Shown here one piece after another: positions 28,369 through 35,972 of a stretch of 64,000 nucleotides of DNA. Source of the stretch: an uncultured Aquimarina sp. (GTDB taxonomy: Bacteria > Bacteroidota > Bacteroidia > Flavobacteriales > Flavobacteriaceae); NCBI GenBank assembly GCA_947496705.1, contig CANMDW010000028.1, positions 1 through 64,000 on the forward strand, in the 5' to 3' direction. Each line of letters begins with the position of its first letter. Position 1 is the stretch's first letter. Below the pieces are notes generated by a model. The model saw nothing but the letters and a program-made list of their open reading frames with translations, had not been told where the DNA came from and did no database searches. A program made the translations under genes and the position numbers.

Positions 28369-29040
28369 TTATTTATCCCGATCCCGATGGCTATCGGGAC
28401 GTTCTGCTTTATATTTTTTTAGCGCCAAACGATATTCTGCCAATATCACCTTCACATCGTCCTCCATCACATTGGTTAGATCTGCAACAGAACTTGCATC
28501 ATACCCATATACTTTTGACTCATTTTCTTTTAGAGTTCCATCCCTTCCTCTTAAATTTCCATCTTTATCAATAATATACACATAATGCGTAGCGAGATTG
28601 TTATCTAATTGGTGTGGGGTTTTCAGGCTATTAAATAAGGTTTTAATACTTTCTGGTGTACCAAAAACAAATTTCCATTCAGAGACATCGGTAATAGCAT
28701 CCAATTCATCTAAAAGCTCTTTTGCTTTGCCTTCACTGCCATAAGGCATTATCATTACAAACTGAAAATCTCTGAATTCATGATTTTTCTTATACACCTT
28801 TTGATTTAGATTAAACGCATTTCCCTGTTTCTTATACATATCCTTGCCCAAAAACCCGAGTACGCTAATCTTATTCTTAAAGGTAACCTCTTCTTTTGAA
28901 AGGCTTTCAAAATTTTTGAGTCCTCCTACTGTCTTGTTCAAAACGGGGAGTTTTGCAAAGTTATGCACTCCCGATGCAAAGAATAAATAAGCTACCAGAG
29001 GTAATACGAATAAGACGCCTAAAACCAGGAATTTTTTCAT
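28369..29040 (-). CDS. Membrane-anchored Sco-like (thioredoxin-fold) protein lacking cysteines
   Basis: 223 residues with an N-terminal membrane helix (LVLGVLFVLPLVAYLFFA). The order of elements (KISVLGFLG, FRDFQFVMIMPYG, THYVYIIDKDGNLRGR) parallels the Sco protein encoded next, but the chain has no cysteine, so it cannot bind copper as Sco does. The last residues (ERPDSHRDRDK) are encoded by a copy of the palindromic repeat, which seems to have extended the C-terminus. It lies 10 bp before the Sco gene and after a terminator. Confidence 0.7.
   Translation of the reverse strand: MKKFLVLGVLFVLPLVAYLFFASGVHNFAKLPVLNKTVGGLKNFESLSKEEVTFKNKISVLGFLGKDMYKKQGNAFNLNQKVYKKNHEFRDFQFVMIMPYGSEGKAKELLDELDAITDVSEWKFVFGTPESIKTLFNSLKTPHQLDNNLATHYVYIIDKDGNLRGRDGTLKENESKVYGYDASSVADLTNVMEDDVKVILAEYRLALKKYKAERPDSHRDRDK
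28383..28398. repeat. Palindromic repeat inside the 3' end of a coding sequence
   Basis: cccgatggctatcggg, one base from the perfect palindrome at 5307. It encodes part of the C-terminus of the Sco-like protein. Confidence 0.65.
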
Positions 29041-29083
29041 AAACAGTAGCTTTATTTCTATTTGAACAATGGTGCAAAAATAG

Positions 29084-29112
29084 AAAAAGACGGCATAAGA
29101 AACCGTCTTTTT
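29084..29112 (-). terminator. Terminator after the subunit IV gene
   Basis: Stem aaaaagacgg / ccgtcttttt, loop 9 bases, followed on the minus strand by a T-rich tract. It ends the cyoE-cox transcript and separates it from the Sco-like/Sco/DUF420 genes. Confidence 0.85.
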
Positions 29113-29142
29113 ACAATGCTTTTAACTTATATTATCAACCGA

Positions 29143-29502
29143 TTAAAAGTCCCAGGCTTTATGGCCTGCTTTGAATATTTCATATATATAATCTCCTTCT
29201 GTAAGAAGAATAAAAATCAAATAACAGATCAGAAAAACTGCTGTCCAAACGACTGCTCTGCGCAATCCTTTGGTTTCACCTTCCATATGCATAAATGCCC
29301 AGGTGATATAATATGCTTTCCAGATGGTAAGAATAATAAAGATCCAGTTAAGCAGTTTCATGCTAATCAACGTAGTCTCCACCAAAAAAGATGGTTTTAT
29401 AATCCCCAAAAATACCTCAACAATAGTGATCACAGAAAGTATAAAAAATACGATCCAGATTCTTTTTGTATTTGATTCGTGATGTGCTGTATCGTGTGCC
29501 AT
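29143..29502 (-). CDS. Cytochrome c oxidase subunit IV family protein
   Basis: 119 residues, three transmembrane helices (IWIVFFILSVITIVEVFLG; LLNWIFIILTIWKAYYITW; RAVVWTAVFLICYLIFILL) and the family motif WAFMHMEGETKGLR. It fits the small COX4_pro/CyoD-like subunit of bacterial heme-copper oxidases. It follows a subunit III gene by 25 bp. Confidence 0.85.
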   Translation of the reverse strand: MAHDTAHHESNTKRIWIVFFILSVITIVEVFLGIIKPSFLVETTLISMKLLNWIFIILTIWKAYYITWAFMHMEGETKGLRRAVVWTAVFLICYLIFILLTEGDYIYEIFKAGHKAWDF

Positions 29503-29527
29503 GTTTATTTAAACTACTATATTTTTA

Positions 29528-30511
29528 TTAAACCAGGTAGAAGAATGTAAATACAAATACCCATACTAAATCCACAAAGTGCCAGTATAAACCAACTTTC
29601 TCAACCATTTCATAGTTCTTTCTTCTTTCATAAGTACCCAGAATTACATTGATAAAGATGATGATATTAATAATTACCCCAGAGAATACGTGAAAACCAT
29701 GAAAACCAGTAATAAAAAAGAAGAAATTGGCAAATAACGGTGTACCATATTCATTATGTCGCAGGTTGGCTCCTTCTACAATACCGATAGCATCGTTGGT
29801 TATTCTTTTTAAAGATTCTTCTCTGGATAAGATAGTCTTCTCTCCTTCTTGGGTAAGTGTTTGGGTTCTTATTAAGAGGTCTTTATTCTTTGTAAAACCA
29901 GCTCTTATTTCTTCTATAGTATAAGTTGGCAGTGAAGCTTCACTATCATACCAGATTCCAGATTTTTCATCATGCTGTGCCCTTTCTTTATGGGTATCGA
30001 TAATTGCGATTTCATCTAATCCAACTCTATGGCCTTCTTTATCAACAAATTGTAATATTTGTCCTCCCTTGGTTTCTACAGCACCGTATTCTCCTTTGAT
30101 AAAGTTTTTCCACTCCCAGGCCTGTGATCCTACAAAAATTGCACCACCAATGATGGTTAAAAACATATAGAGAATCACTTTTTTCTGTTTCATATGATGC
30201 CCTGCATCTACTGCCAATACCATGGTTACAGAAGAAAAAATCAGGATAAAAGTCATCAATGCCACATAATACATCGGGGCATTTACTCCATGCAAAAACG
30301 GAAAGTGATTAAACACCTGGTCTGCTATCGGCCAGGAATCAATAAATTTAAATCTCGAAAAACCATATGCGGCAAGAAAACCTGAGAATGTAAGCGCATC
30401 TGAAACGATAAAAAACCACATCATTAGCTTACCATAACTTGCCTTGAGAGGTTCATTACCCCCTCCCCAGATTTTGTCTTCGGTATCTGTTTTAGTAACA
30501 GCTGTCTCCAT
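29528..30511 (-). CDS. Cytochrome c oxidase subunit III, long form
   Basis: 327 residues. Transmembrane helices at the start (KLMMWFFIVSDALTFSGFLA) and end (ITGFHGFHVFSGVIINIIIF; GLYWHFVDLVWVFVFTFFYL) carry the conserved subunit III motifs, including HGFHV and WHFVD. Between helices, about residues 135-240 form a charged soluble insert (DKEGHRVGLDEI, TQEGEKTILSREESL) absent from typical subunit III proteins of about 200 residues. It lies next to a second, normal-length subunit III. Confidence 0.88.
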   Translation of the reverse strand: METAVTKTDTEDKIWGGGNEPLKASYGKLMMWFFIVSDALTFSGFLAAYGFSRFKFIDSWPIADQVFNHFPFLHGVNAPMYYVALMTFILIFSSVTMVLAVDAGHHMKQKKVILYMFLTIIGGAIFVGSQAWEWKNFIKGEYGAVETKGGQILQFVDKEGHRVGLDEIAIIDTHKERAQHDEKSGIWYDSEASLPTYTIEEIRAGFTKNKDLLIRTQTLTQEGEKTILSREESLKRITNDAIGIVEGANLRHNEYGTPLFANFFFFITGFHGFHVFSGVIINIIIFINVILGTYERRKNYEMVEKVGLYWHFVDLVWVFVFTFFYLV

Positions 30512-30559
30512 ACAAAGAATTTGGTATTGTTAAATTTTCAACAAAAGTAATCAATTTTA

Positions 30560-31141
30560 TTATCTAACGAAATATAAAAATAAAAAGAGATAAACCCACA
30601 AAAAGTCTACAAAATGCCAATACATAGCACCTAGTTCTAAACCAAGGGTTTGACCACTTTTATACTTTTGTTTAAAATGATTATAAATTACTACTAAAAG
30701 CACTAAAATTCCACCTATTATATGCACTAAATGTGTGACCACAATGATGAACATAAATGTGGTCACAATATTTGACGTCGGACCTGTAAAATGATAGCCC
30801 TGACTAATAATCTCGTTAAAACCCTGAAACTGTAAAAGGATAAACACAATTCCCAACGCCAGCGTTGCCAACAGTAAAGCTGTCGCCATACCTCTATTAT
30901 CTTTTTCAATGGCTTTTTTAACAAAGTAGTATGTAACACTACTAGCTACTATGACCAATATGCTATATACAAACGCCTGAGGAAAAACAAGATCGGTTAA
31001 CCAGTCTTTTCTACTTTTACTTACTACATAAGCACTCGTAAGACCTGCAAAAACCATAGCCATACTGATCATGGCAAACCACATCATGGTTTTTTTTGCT
31101 CTGTTTATTTTTTCGTTTGTCGTTCCTTGTGTTAAATCCAT
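30560..31141 (-). CDS. Cytochrome c oxidase subunit III, short form
   Basis: 193 residues with five helices. Motifs: KTMMWFAMISMAMVFAGLTSAY, THLVHIIGGILVLL and the C-terminal GAMYWHFVDFLWVYLF. It overlaps the cyoE stop by 10 bp. The paired short and long subunit III genes recur in Flavobacteriia and may both belong to one caa3-type oxidase whose subunits I/II are encoded elsewhere. Confidence 0.88.
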   Translation of the reverse strand: MDLTQGTTNEKINRAKKTMMWFAMISMAMVFAGLTSAYVVSKSRKDWLTDLVFPQAFVYSILVIVASSVTYYFVKKAIEKDNRGMATALLLATLALGIVFILLQFQGFNEIISQGYHFTGPTSNIVTTFMFIIVVTHLVHIIGGILVLLVVIYNHFKQKYKSGQTLGLELGAMYWHFVDFLWVYLFLFLYFVR

Positions 31142-32043
31142 GTACGAATAAATTTATCTGCTACATAAATGATCTGTAACAACGTGATATACAAAACACT
31201 CATTAGCATCAATTGCTTTGCGGTTTTGGTGTCTCTGCTTTTGTATAAACGAATTGCAGATCGCAATAAAATCAATCCCAGGATTAGAATAATGATTCCA
31301 GAGACCGGCGTAAGATACAGTTCGCCTGTGACGCCAAATACCGGCACCAAAGAAGTTACCACAGTCCAAACAGTATAAATAATGATTTGCACGGCCGTTC
31401 CCTGATCTCTTTTACCGGTAGGAAGCATAAAAAAACCTCCTTTTTTATAATCTTCATATAAAAACCATCCGATAGCCCAAAAATGAGGAAACTGCCAGAA
31501 AAACTGAACCATAAACAAGGTACCTGGCTCGATCCCAAAATTATTTGTAGCTGCCACCCAGCCCAACATAAAAGGAATTGCCCCCGGAATTGCGCCAACA
31601 AAAACAGACAGCGGAGTCTTGGTTTTTAAAGGCGTATATGCACTTACATAAATAAATATAGAAATCGCTCCAAACATTGCCGTTTGTGGATTTATGGTAT
31701 AGAGTACGGTAATCCCGGCTATGGTAAAAAGAGTAGCAATAGCAAAGGCTGTATTTACAGACATTCTTCCAGATGGAATCGGGCGATTCCTGGTGCGGTC
31801 CATCAGTTTGTCTAAATCCCTTTCTATGATCTGATTAAAGGCATTTGAGGCCCCTACCATAAAATACCCTCCAATAGCCAGCAACAAAAGAGTACTCCAG
31901 GAAACTGTTTCAACACCCAATAAGTATCCTGCTACAGACGAAAAAACCACACTCAATGCCAGGCGCATTTTTGTGATTTCTTTAAAATCCTGAACAACAG
32001 AAACTTTTGCAGTATTAATTTGGGTTACGCTCAAATTTTGCAC
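31132..32043 (-). CDS. cyoE: Protoheme IX farnesyltransferase (heme O synthase)
   Basis: 303 residues from a GTG start; the promoter box lies 31 bases upstream and no ATG fits better. About nine helices of the UbiA superfamily. The prenyl-diphosphate motif is complete (NAFNQIIERDLDKLMDRTRNRP) and the second conserved loop YTPLKTKTPLSVFVGAIPGA is present. It farnesylates heme b to heme o for the oxidase encoded downstream. It is the first gene of the cyoE-cox operon. Confidence 0.93.
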   Translation of the reverse strand: MQNLSVTQINTAKVSVVQDFKEITKMRLALSVVFSSVAGYLLGVETVSWSTLLLLAIGGYFMVGASNAFNQIIERDLDKLMDRTRNRPIPSGRMSVNTAFAIATLFTIAGITVLYTINPQTAMFGAISIFIYVSAYTPLKTKTPLSVFVGAIPGAIPFMLGWVAATNNFGIEPGTLFMVQFFWQFPHFWAIGWFLYEDYKKGGFFMLPTGKRDQGTAVQIIIYTVWTVVTSLVPVFGVTGELYLTPVSGIIILILGLILLRSAIRLYKSRDTKTAKQLMLMSVLYITLLQIIYVADKFIRTWI

Positions 32044-32365
32044 CTTTTCTATATCGCTTTTTTAAAAGTTGTGCAAAGATATGCCTTAAAAGCATTTTAG
32101 ACAACATATCATCACGGATTATTCACCTTTTAACAATCGTTTGCCATTATCAGAATAATTTAAGGATTGAAACAAAACCCCTTTTAACCTGTTCTATGTA
32201 TTAGAACAGCTTCAACAACATATGTTGATCATCATTATCCATACAAAAAGTAATTTTTGTACTTTCCAATCGACAAAACATCATAAAAACATACTTATTA
32301 TAAAGAGCGAGCAATTGCACACGTTTTCAATTTTTTAGATTAAATAATTACTGAAATTTAAACGC
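32044..32365. other. Divergent intergenic region with cyoE promoter
   Basis: 322 bp without a gene, between cyoE (minus) and the metallo-hydrolase (plus). Apart from the cyoE promoter at 32074-32104 I see only AT-rich sequence. Confidence 0.5.
32074..32104 (-). promoter_or_regulatory. Promoter of the cyoE-cox operon
   Basis: On the minus strand TTG, 20 bases, then TATCTTTG: a good fit to the Bacteroidota -33/-7 consensus. The -7 box ends 30 bases before the GTG start. Confidence 0.6.
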
Positions 32366-33235
32366 ATGAAAAAACTACTGATTTTTGGGTTATCCATACT
32401 CTGGTTGCATACAAATGCACAGAAAAAAGAAGTCAACATCCAGATAGACCCCTTGTCTGAAAACATCTATATGCTTACCGGTCAGGGCGGAAATATTGGA
32501 GTTTTCAAAAATGAAAAAGGATTGTTTATTATTGATGATCAATTTGCAAGGCTCTCTGATAAAATCCTTACCCGGTTAAAAACTATAAGCGATCAACCGG
32601 TGACTATGGTGATCAACACACATTATCACGGTGACCACACTGGGGGCAACCAAAATATGGCCAATCAAGGTGCTACTATTTTTGCTCAGAAAAATGTGAG
32701 GTCCAGAATGGAAAGTAAGCAAAAAGAAAAGGGAGCAATCATTTCTGAATCTCTACCTGTAATTACTTTTGACGAAGGCTTACAATTGTATTTTAACGAT
32801 GAAAACATCAACGCGTTTCATGTACATAATGCCCATACCGATGGAGATGCACTTATTTATTTTGTAAACGGAAACGTACTACATATGGGCGATACTTTTT
32901 TTAATGGGCGATATCCATATATTGATTTAAAATCGGGAGGAAGTGTAAAAGGCTATATAAAAGCTTCAGAAAAAGCGTTACTTATAGTTAATGACGATAC
33001 CAAGATTATTCCCGGGCATGGGAAATTGGCTACTAAAAAAGATCTGGAAGCCTTTTTACAAATGCTGAAAGAAATCACTAACAACATTCAAAAAGAAATC
33101 GATGCCGGCAAGTCTGAAGATGAAGTAATGAAAAATGCTTCTCTAACTGCAAGCTATGACACAAAAGGATTTGGTAGCGGTTACATCAAACCCGAAAAAA
33201 TGAGAAAAACGGTGTATCAAAGTCTTGTTAAATAA
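32366..33235 (+). CDS. Exported MBL-fold metallo-hydrolase
   Basis: 289 residues with a signal peptide (ends HTNAQ). The metallo-beta-lactamase signature HxHxDH appears as NTHYHGDHTGGN (about 88-99); further ligands are in HNAHTDGDALIY, MGDTFFNG and IIPGHG. The set fits a two-zinc periplasmic hydrolase. The overall form resembles the quinoprotein-relay/cyclase subgroup more than true B1 lactamases. Substrate unknown. It stands alone between a divergent and a convergent gene. Confidence 0.85.
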   Translation: MKKLLIFGLSILWLHTNAQKKEVNIQIDPLSENIYMLTGQGGNIGVFKNEKGLFIIDDQFARLSDKILTRLKTISDQPVTMVINTHYHGDHTGGNQNMANQGATIFAQKNVRSRMESKQKEKGAIISESLPVITFDEGLQLYFNDENINAFHVHNAHTDGDALIYFVNGNVLHMGDTFFNGRYPYIDLKSGGSVKGYIKASEKALLIVNDDTKIIPGHGKLATKKDLEAFLQMLKEITNNIQKEIDAGKSEDEVMKNASLTASYDTKGFGSGYIKPEKMRKTVYQSLVK

Positions 33236-33283
33236 ATTGAAAGTAGTTTAACAAGGGATCTTTATACCTAATCTGTCGCATTG

Positions 33284-33314
33284 AGCGTCCCGATAAAAGC
33301 TATCGGGACGCTCA
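33284..33314. terminator. Bidirectional terminator built from the dispersed palindrome
   Basis: gagcgtcccgatag-type arms (gagcgtcccgata / tatcgggacgctc) with a short loop, between the convergent metallo-hydrolase and TonB genes. The core matches the CCCGATAGCTATCGGG repeat family. Confidence 0.7.
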
Positions 33315-33343
33315 AAATGGACAGCATAAAAGCTTATAATTTC

Positions 33344-34084
33344 TTACTCCTGTATTTTAAAAATGATAGGTAGCTGGTATTTTACCACAACAGGCTTTCC
33401 TCTCTGTTTTCCGGGAGTCATCTGCGGAAACAAGTTGATCACTCTCTCTGCTTCTTTTTGCAACTTGGGATGCGGAGCCCTTACCTGAATGTTTTTGATC
33501 ATTCCATCGGCATCTACCTCAAATTGTGTATAAATTCGTTGCAAACCAGTTAATCCATACCGCTCTCCCAGTTCGGTATTAAATTTTCTGGAAACGATCT
33601 TACCCACTTTTTCAGAAAAGCAAGCAGCTTTTTCTTCATTGGTTGTCAATGTTTCGCATCCAGGAAAAACAGGAACCCACTCTATCTTTGTAAACGGATA
33701 ACTTTCGGGTTCTTCTTCTGGTTCATCAGGCAATACATCAGGAGTAATAGGATGTGACTCAACAGCTTCATTTTTAAATACTTTATCCATGTCTTTAATC
33801 ACTGCATCATCCTTTATAATTTTAAAATCCTGAGGATCTACAACCGGTTTAGTGCGTTTTTCTGCAACTTCTTTTGGTTTTGGTTCTTCATACACTTTAA
33901 AAACCACTGTATTCCATTCGACCGGAGGTTCATCGATTGTGATCCGGGTATTATTCGAATCTACAATTGGAGCTGAAGTATACAACTCAAACATCAAATA
34001 AGTAAATAATAAGGCCGCGATAAGGCCGATCTGAAAATTTACCAAGGTACTTTTTCGTACATTAGCATCGTGCTTGTTACTCAT
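33344..34084 (-). CDS. TonB family energy transducer 1
   Basis: 246 residues from the ATG at 34084 (MSNKHDANVRKSTLVN); the longer frame adds a non-conserved stretch. One N-terminal membrane helix (FQIGLIAALLFTYLMFEL), a Pro/Glu-rich periplasmic linker and a C-terminal TonB domain (GERYGLTGLQRIYTQFEVD, HPKLQKEAERVINLFPQMTPG). The motif PVFPGCE before the domain is common in Flavobacteriia. It passes proton-motive energy to TonB-dependent outer-membrane receptors. It has its own upstream terminator, so it is probably not cotranscribed with the neighbour paralogue. Confidence 0.88.
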   Translation of the reverse strand: MSNKHDANVRKSTLVNFQIGLIAALLFTYLMFELYTSAPIVDSNNTRITIDEPPVEWNTVVFKVYEEPKPKEVAEKRTKPVVDPQDFKIIKDDAVIKDMDKVFKNEAVESHPITPDVLPDEPEEEPESYPFTKIEWVPVFPGCETLTTNEEKAACFSEKVGKIVSRKFNTELGERYGLTGLQRIYTQFEVDADGMIKNIQVRAPHPKLQKEAERVINLFPQMTPGKQRGKPVVVKYQLPIIFKIQE

Positions 34085-34132
34085 ATTATTAGTTTTAACG
34101 TTACAATTAAAACTTAAATCAACAAGCATACC

Positions 34133-34170
34133 AAAAAAGAATCCCGTCTACAAAACTGTGACGGGATTCT
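34133..34170 (-). terminator. Terminator between the two TonB genes
   Basis: 11-bp perfect stem agaatcccgtc / gacgggattct, loop 11 bases, followed on the minus strand by six T. It ends the transcript of TonB 2. Confidence 0.88.
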
Positions 34171-34191
34171 GATACATACTCTATTTTCTTT

Positions 34192-34917
34192 TTAGTCCTG
34201 AACCTGGAATACTATTGGTAGAGAGTATAATACTCCCACTGCTTTTCCTCTTTGTTTTCCCGGAGTCATTTTAGGCAGTAAATTTACCACTCGTTGTGCC
34301 TCTTTTTCTAATCTTGGGTGCGGCCCTCTTGCCTGCACACCAACAATATTACCATTTCTGTCTATTTTAAATCGCACATAAATTCTATTTACACCAGATA
34401 GTCCTAACTCACTACCAAGCTCTGTATTAAATTTACGGTTAACAAATTTCTTAACCTTATCACTCATACATTTCTTTTTTGCAGCATTACCTCCTGCATT
34501 TTCACAGCCAGGAAAGATCGGCACATTCTCGATAACGGCAAATGGTACATCTGCAATTTCTTCATCATCTTCTACATCCTGTACTTCTTCTACCTCAACA
34601 ATCTCTTCTTCCTGATTTGTCTCTGTAGACTCGATAATAGTCTCTTCTACCTCTTCTTCATCCTCTACTACATCGATAATTTCTGGAGCAGGTGGTGGAG
34701 GTGGAGGTGGTGGAGGCGTATTCAGGTTTTGTGTAATCGGAACATCTTCTTCTTCTAATTCATCAAGATTCACCTGACCTATATCTATATTACTTCTGTC
34801 ATAGGTTTTCCACTCTATGCCACGCCACGTTATAAAAAGAACTAAAATAAGCCCTAATTGAAGGAACAAGGTACTTCTTCTAGTTAAATCTGCTTTTGGA
34901 TTTTTCTTCGGTTCCAT
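34192..34917 (-). CDS. TonB family energy transducer 2
   Basis: 241 residues: one N-terminal membrane helix (LFLQLGLILVLFITW), a run of nine or more Pro near residue 68-76, a very acidic linker (EEVEETIIESTETNQEEEIVE) and a C-terminal TonB domain with PIFPGCE, LGLSGVNRIYVRFKID and PRLEKEAQRVVNLLPKMTPG. It is closely related to TonB 1 in the C-terminal domain but differs in linker charge, so the two may serve different receptors. Confidence 0.88.
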   Translation of the reverse strand: MEPKKNPKADLTRRSTLFLQLGLILVLFITWRGIEWKTYDRSNIDIGQVNLDELEEEDVPITQNLNTPPPPPPPPPAPEIIDVVEDEEEVEETIIESTETNQEEEIVEVEEVQDVEDDEEIADVPFAVIENVPIFPGCENAGGNAAKKKCMSDKVKKFVNRKFNTELGSELGLSGVNRIYVRFKIDRNGNIVGVQARGPHPRLEKEAQRVVNLLPKMTPGKQRGKAVGVLYSLPIVFQVQD

Positions 34918-35065
34918 ATTATATTATGTTATAGGATTGCTAAAATAGCTAATTTCTTTTGTAATTTCCAATTAAAGATAAAAATGTAAAACAAAAAATG
35001 AATTTTTTAACTTTTATCCTGTTTGCTTATTGAAGCAAAAATCTGTGATGAAATATTTGCTCAAT

Positions 35066-35485
35066 TTATACGTCTTTTCTTTTTTTCAATCTAATTAACT
35101 TATTTTCAAAGATCTTCAATAATAATACTGCAAAAATCATACCACTTGTATTTGCTACTATATCATACCACTCAGAACTGCGATAACTTGTTAGTAACGA
35201 TTGTAGTGCTTCCATTAAAATTCCGAATAGAAAACATATAATTGAGGCTCGTAGCACACTTTGCCGAAAGCTCTTCTTTTGTTTTTCAGAAAAAAAGAAA
35301 AAGAAGAACCATATACCCGTAAAAATAAAATAGGCCATCCCATGCGCCAGTTTATCGCTTCCTTTTATATGAGCAACAGGAATAGGAATTATAATTCTTG
35401 CCAACGATAACAGGGTGATCACACTGGTATACAGAACAACCAATGCGAGGAGAAATTTATGCTCCAATAATCTCTTTATAGCCAT
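35066..35485 (-). CDS. VanZ-like family membrane protein
   Basis: 139 residues from the ATG at 35485; an ATG six codons upstream (35503) is possible. Four transmembrane helices with the VanZ-like signature HIKGSDKLAHGMAYFIFTGIWFF and the later ALQSLLTSYRSSEWYDIVANTSG. VanZ-like proteins are linked to envelope stress and glycopeptide resistance, but most have no assigned role. It overlaps the end of gcvH by about 29 bp, a linkage conserved in Flavobacteriaceae. Confidence 0.8.
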   Translation of the reverse strand: MAIKRLLEHKFLLALVVLYTSVITLLSLARIIIPIPVAHIKGSDKLAHGMAYFIFTGIWFFFFFFSEKQKKSFRQSVLRASIICFLFGILMEALQSLLTSYRSSEWYDIVANTSGMIFAVLLLKIFENKLIRLKKRKDV

Positions 35486-35837
35486 CAGCAGATAGTAAAT
35501 CATCAATTTGAGAGGTATCGGCTATTTTAACCTTTACCATCCAACCTTCTTCATAAGGATCATTATTTACTAATTCTGGATCACTCTCTAAGGCTTCGTT
35601 GAATTCAATGATCTCTCCTGTTAAGGGCAGGAATAGATCTGAAACCGTTTTTACAGCCTCTACCGTACCAAAAATGGCTTCTTGTTCAAGTTCTTCACCA
35701 ACTGTTTCTACTTCTACATAAACGATATCGCCTAATTCGCCTTGTGCAAAATCGGTAATACCAATGGTAGCAATGTCGCCATCAATTTTGACCCATTCAT
35801 GGTCTTTTGTGTATTTTAATTCTGAAGGAATATTCAT
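35457..35837 (-). CDS. gcvH: Glycine cleavage system H protein
   Basis: 126 residues, normal family length. The lipoylation site Lys is in FGTVEAVKTVSDLFLP, and the barrel pattern KYTKDHEWVKIDGDIATIGITDFAQGELGDIV is typical. It shuttles the aminomethyl group between the P, T and L proteins in the cytoplasm. It lies 136 bp downstream of sprA in a conserved order. Confidence 0.95.
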   Translation of the reverse strand: MNIPSELKYTKDHEWVKIDGDIATIGITDFAQGELGDIVYVEVETVGEELEQEAIFGTVEAVKTVSDLFLPLTGEIIEFNEALESDPELVNNDPYEEGWMVKVKIADTSQIDDLLSADGYKEIIGA

Positions 35838-35972
35838 CCGAAAAAAGTATTTAATGAAATGTTATTAGTTCGGTAACGAAAATAAATCTATTTTGTTAGA
35901 TTTTCAGAAATCCCACACAAAAATTATTAAAAATAATTCAAATTGTATAAACCGTCTATTTCCGACCAGACA

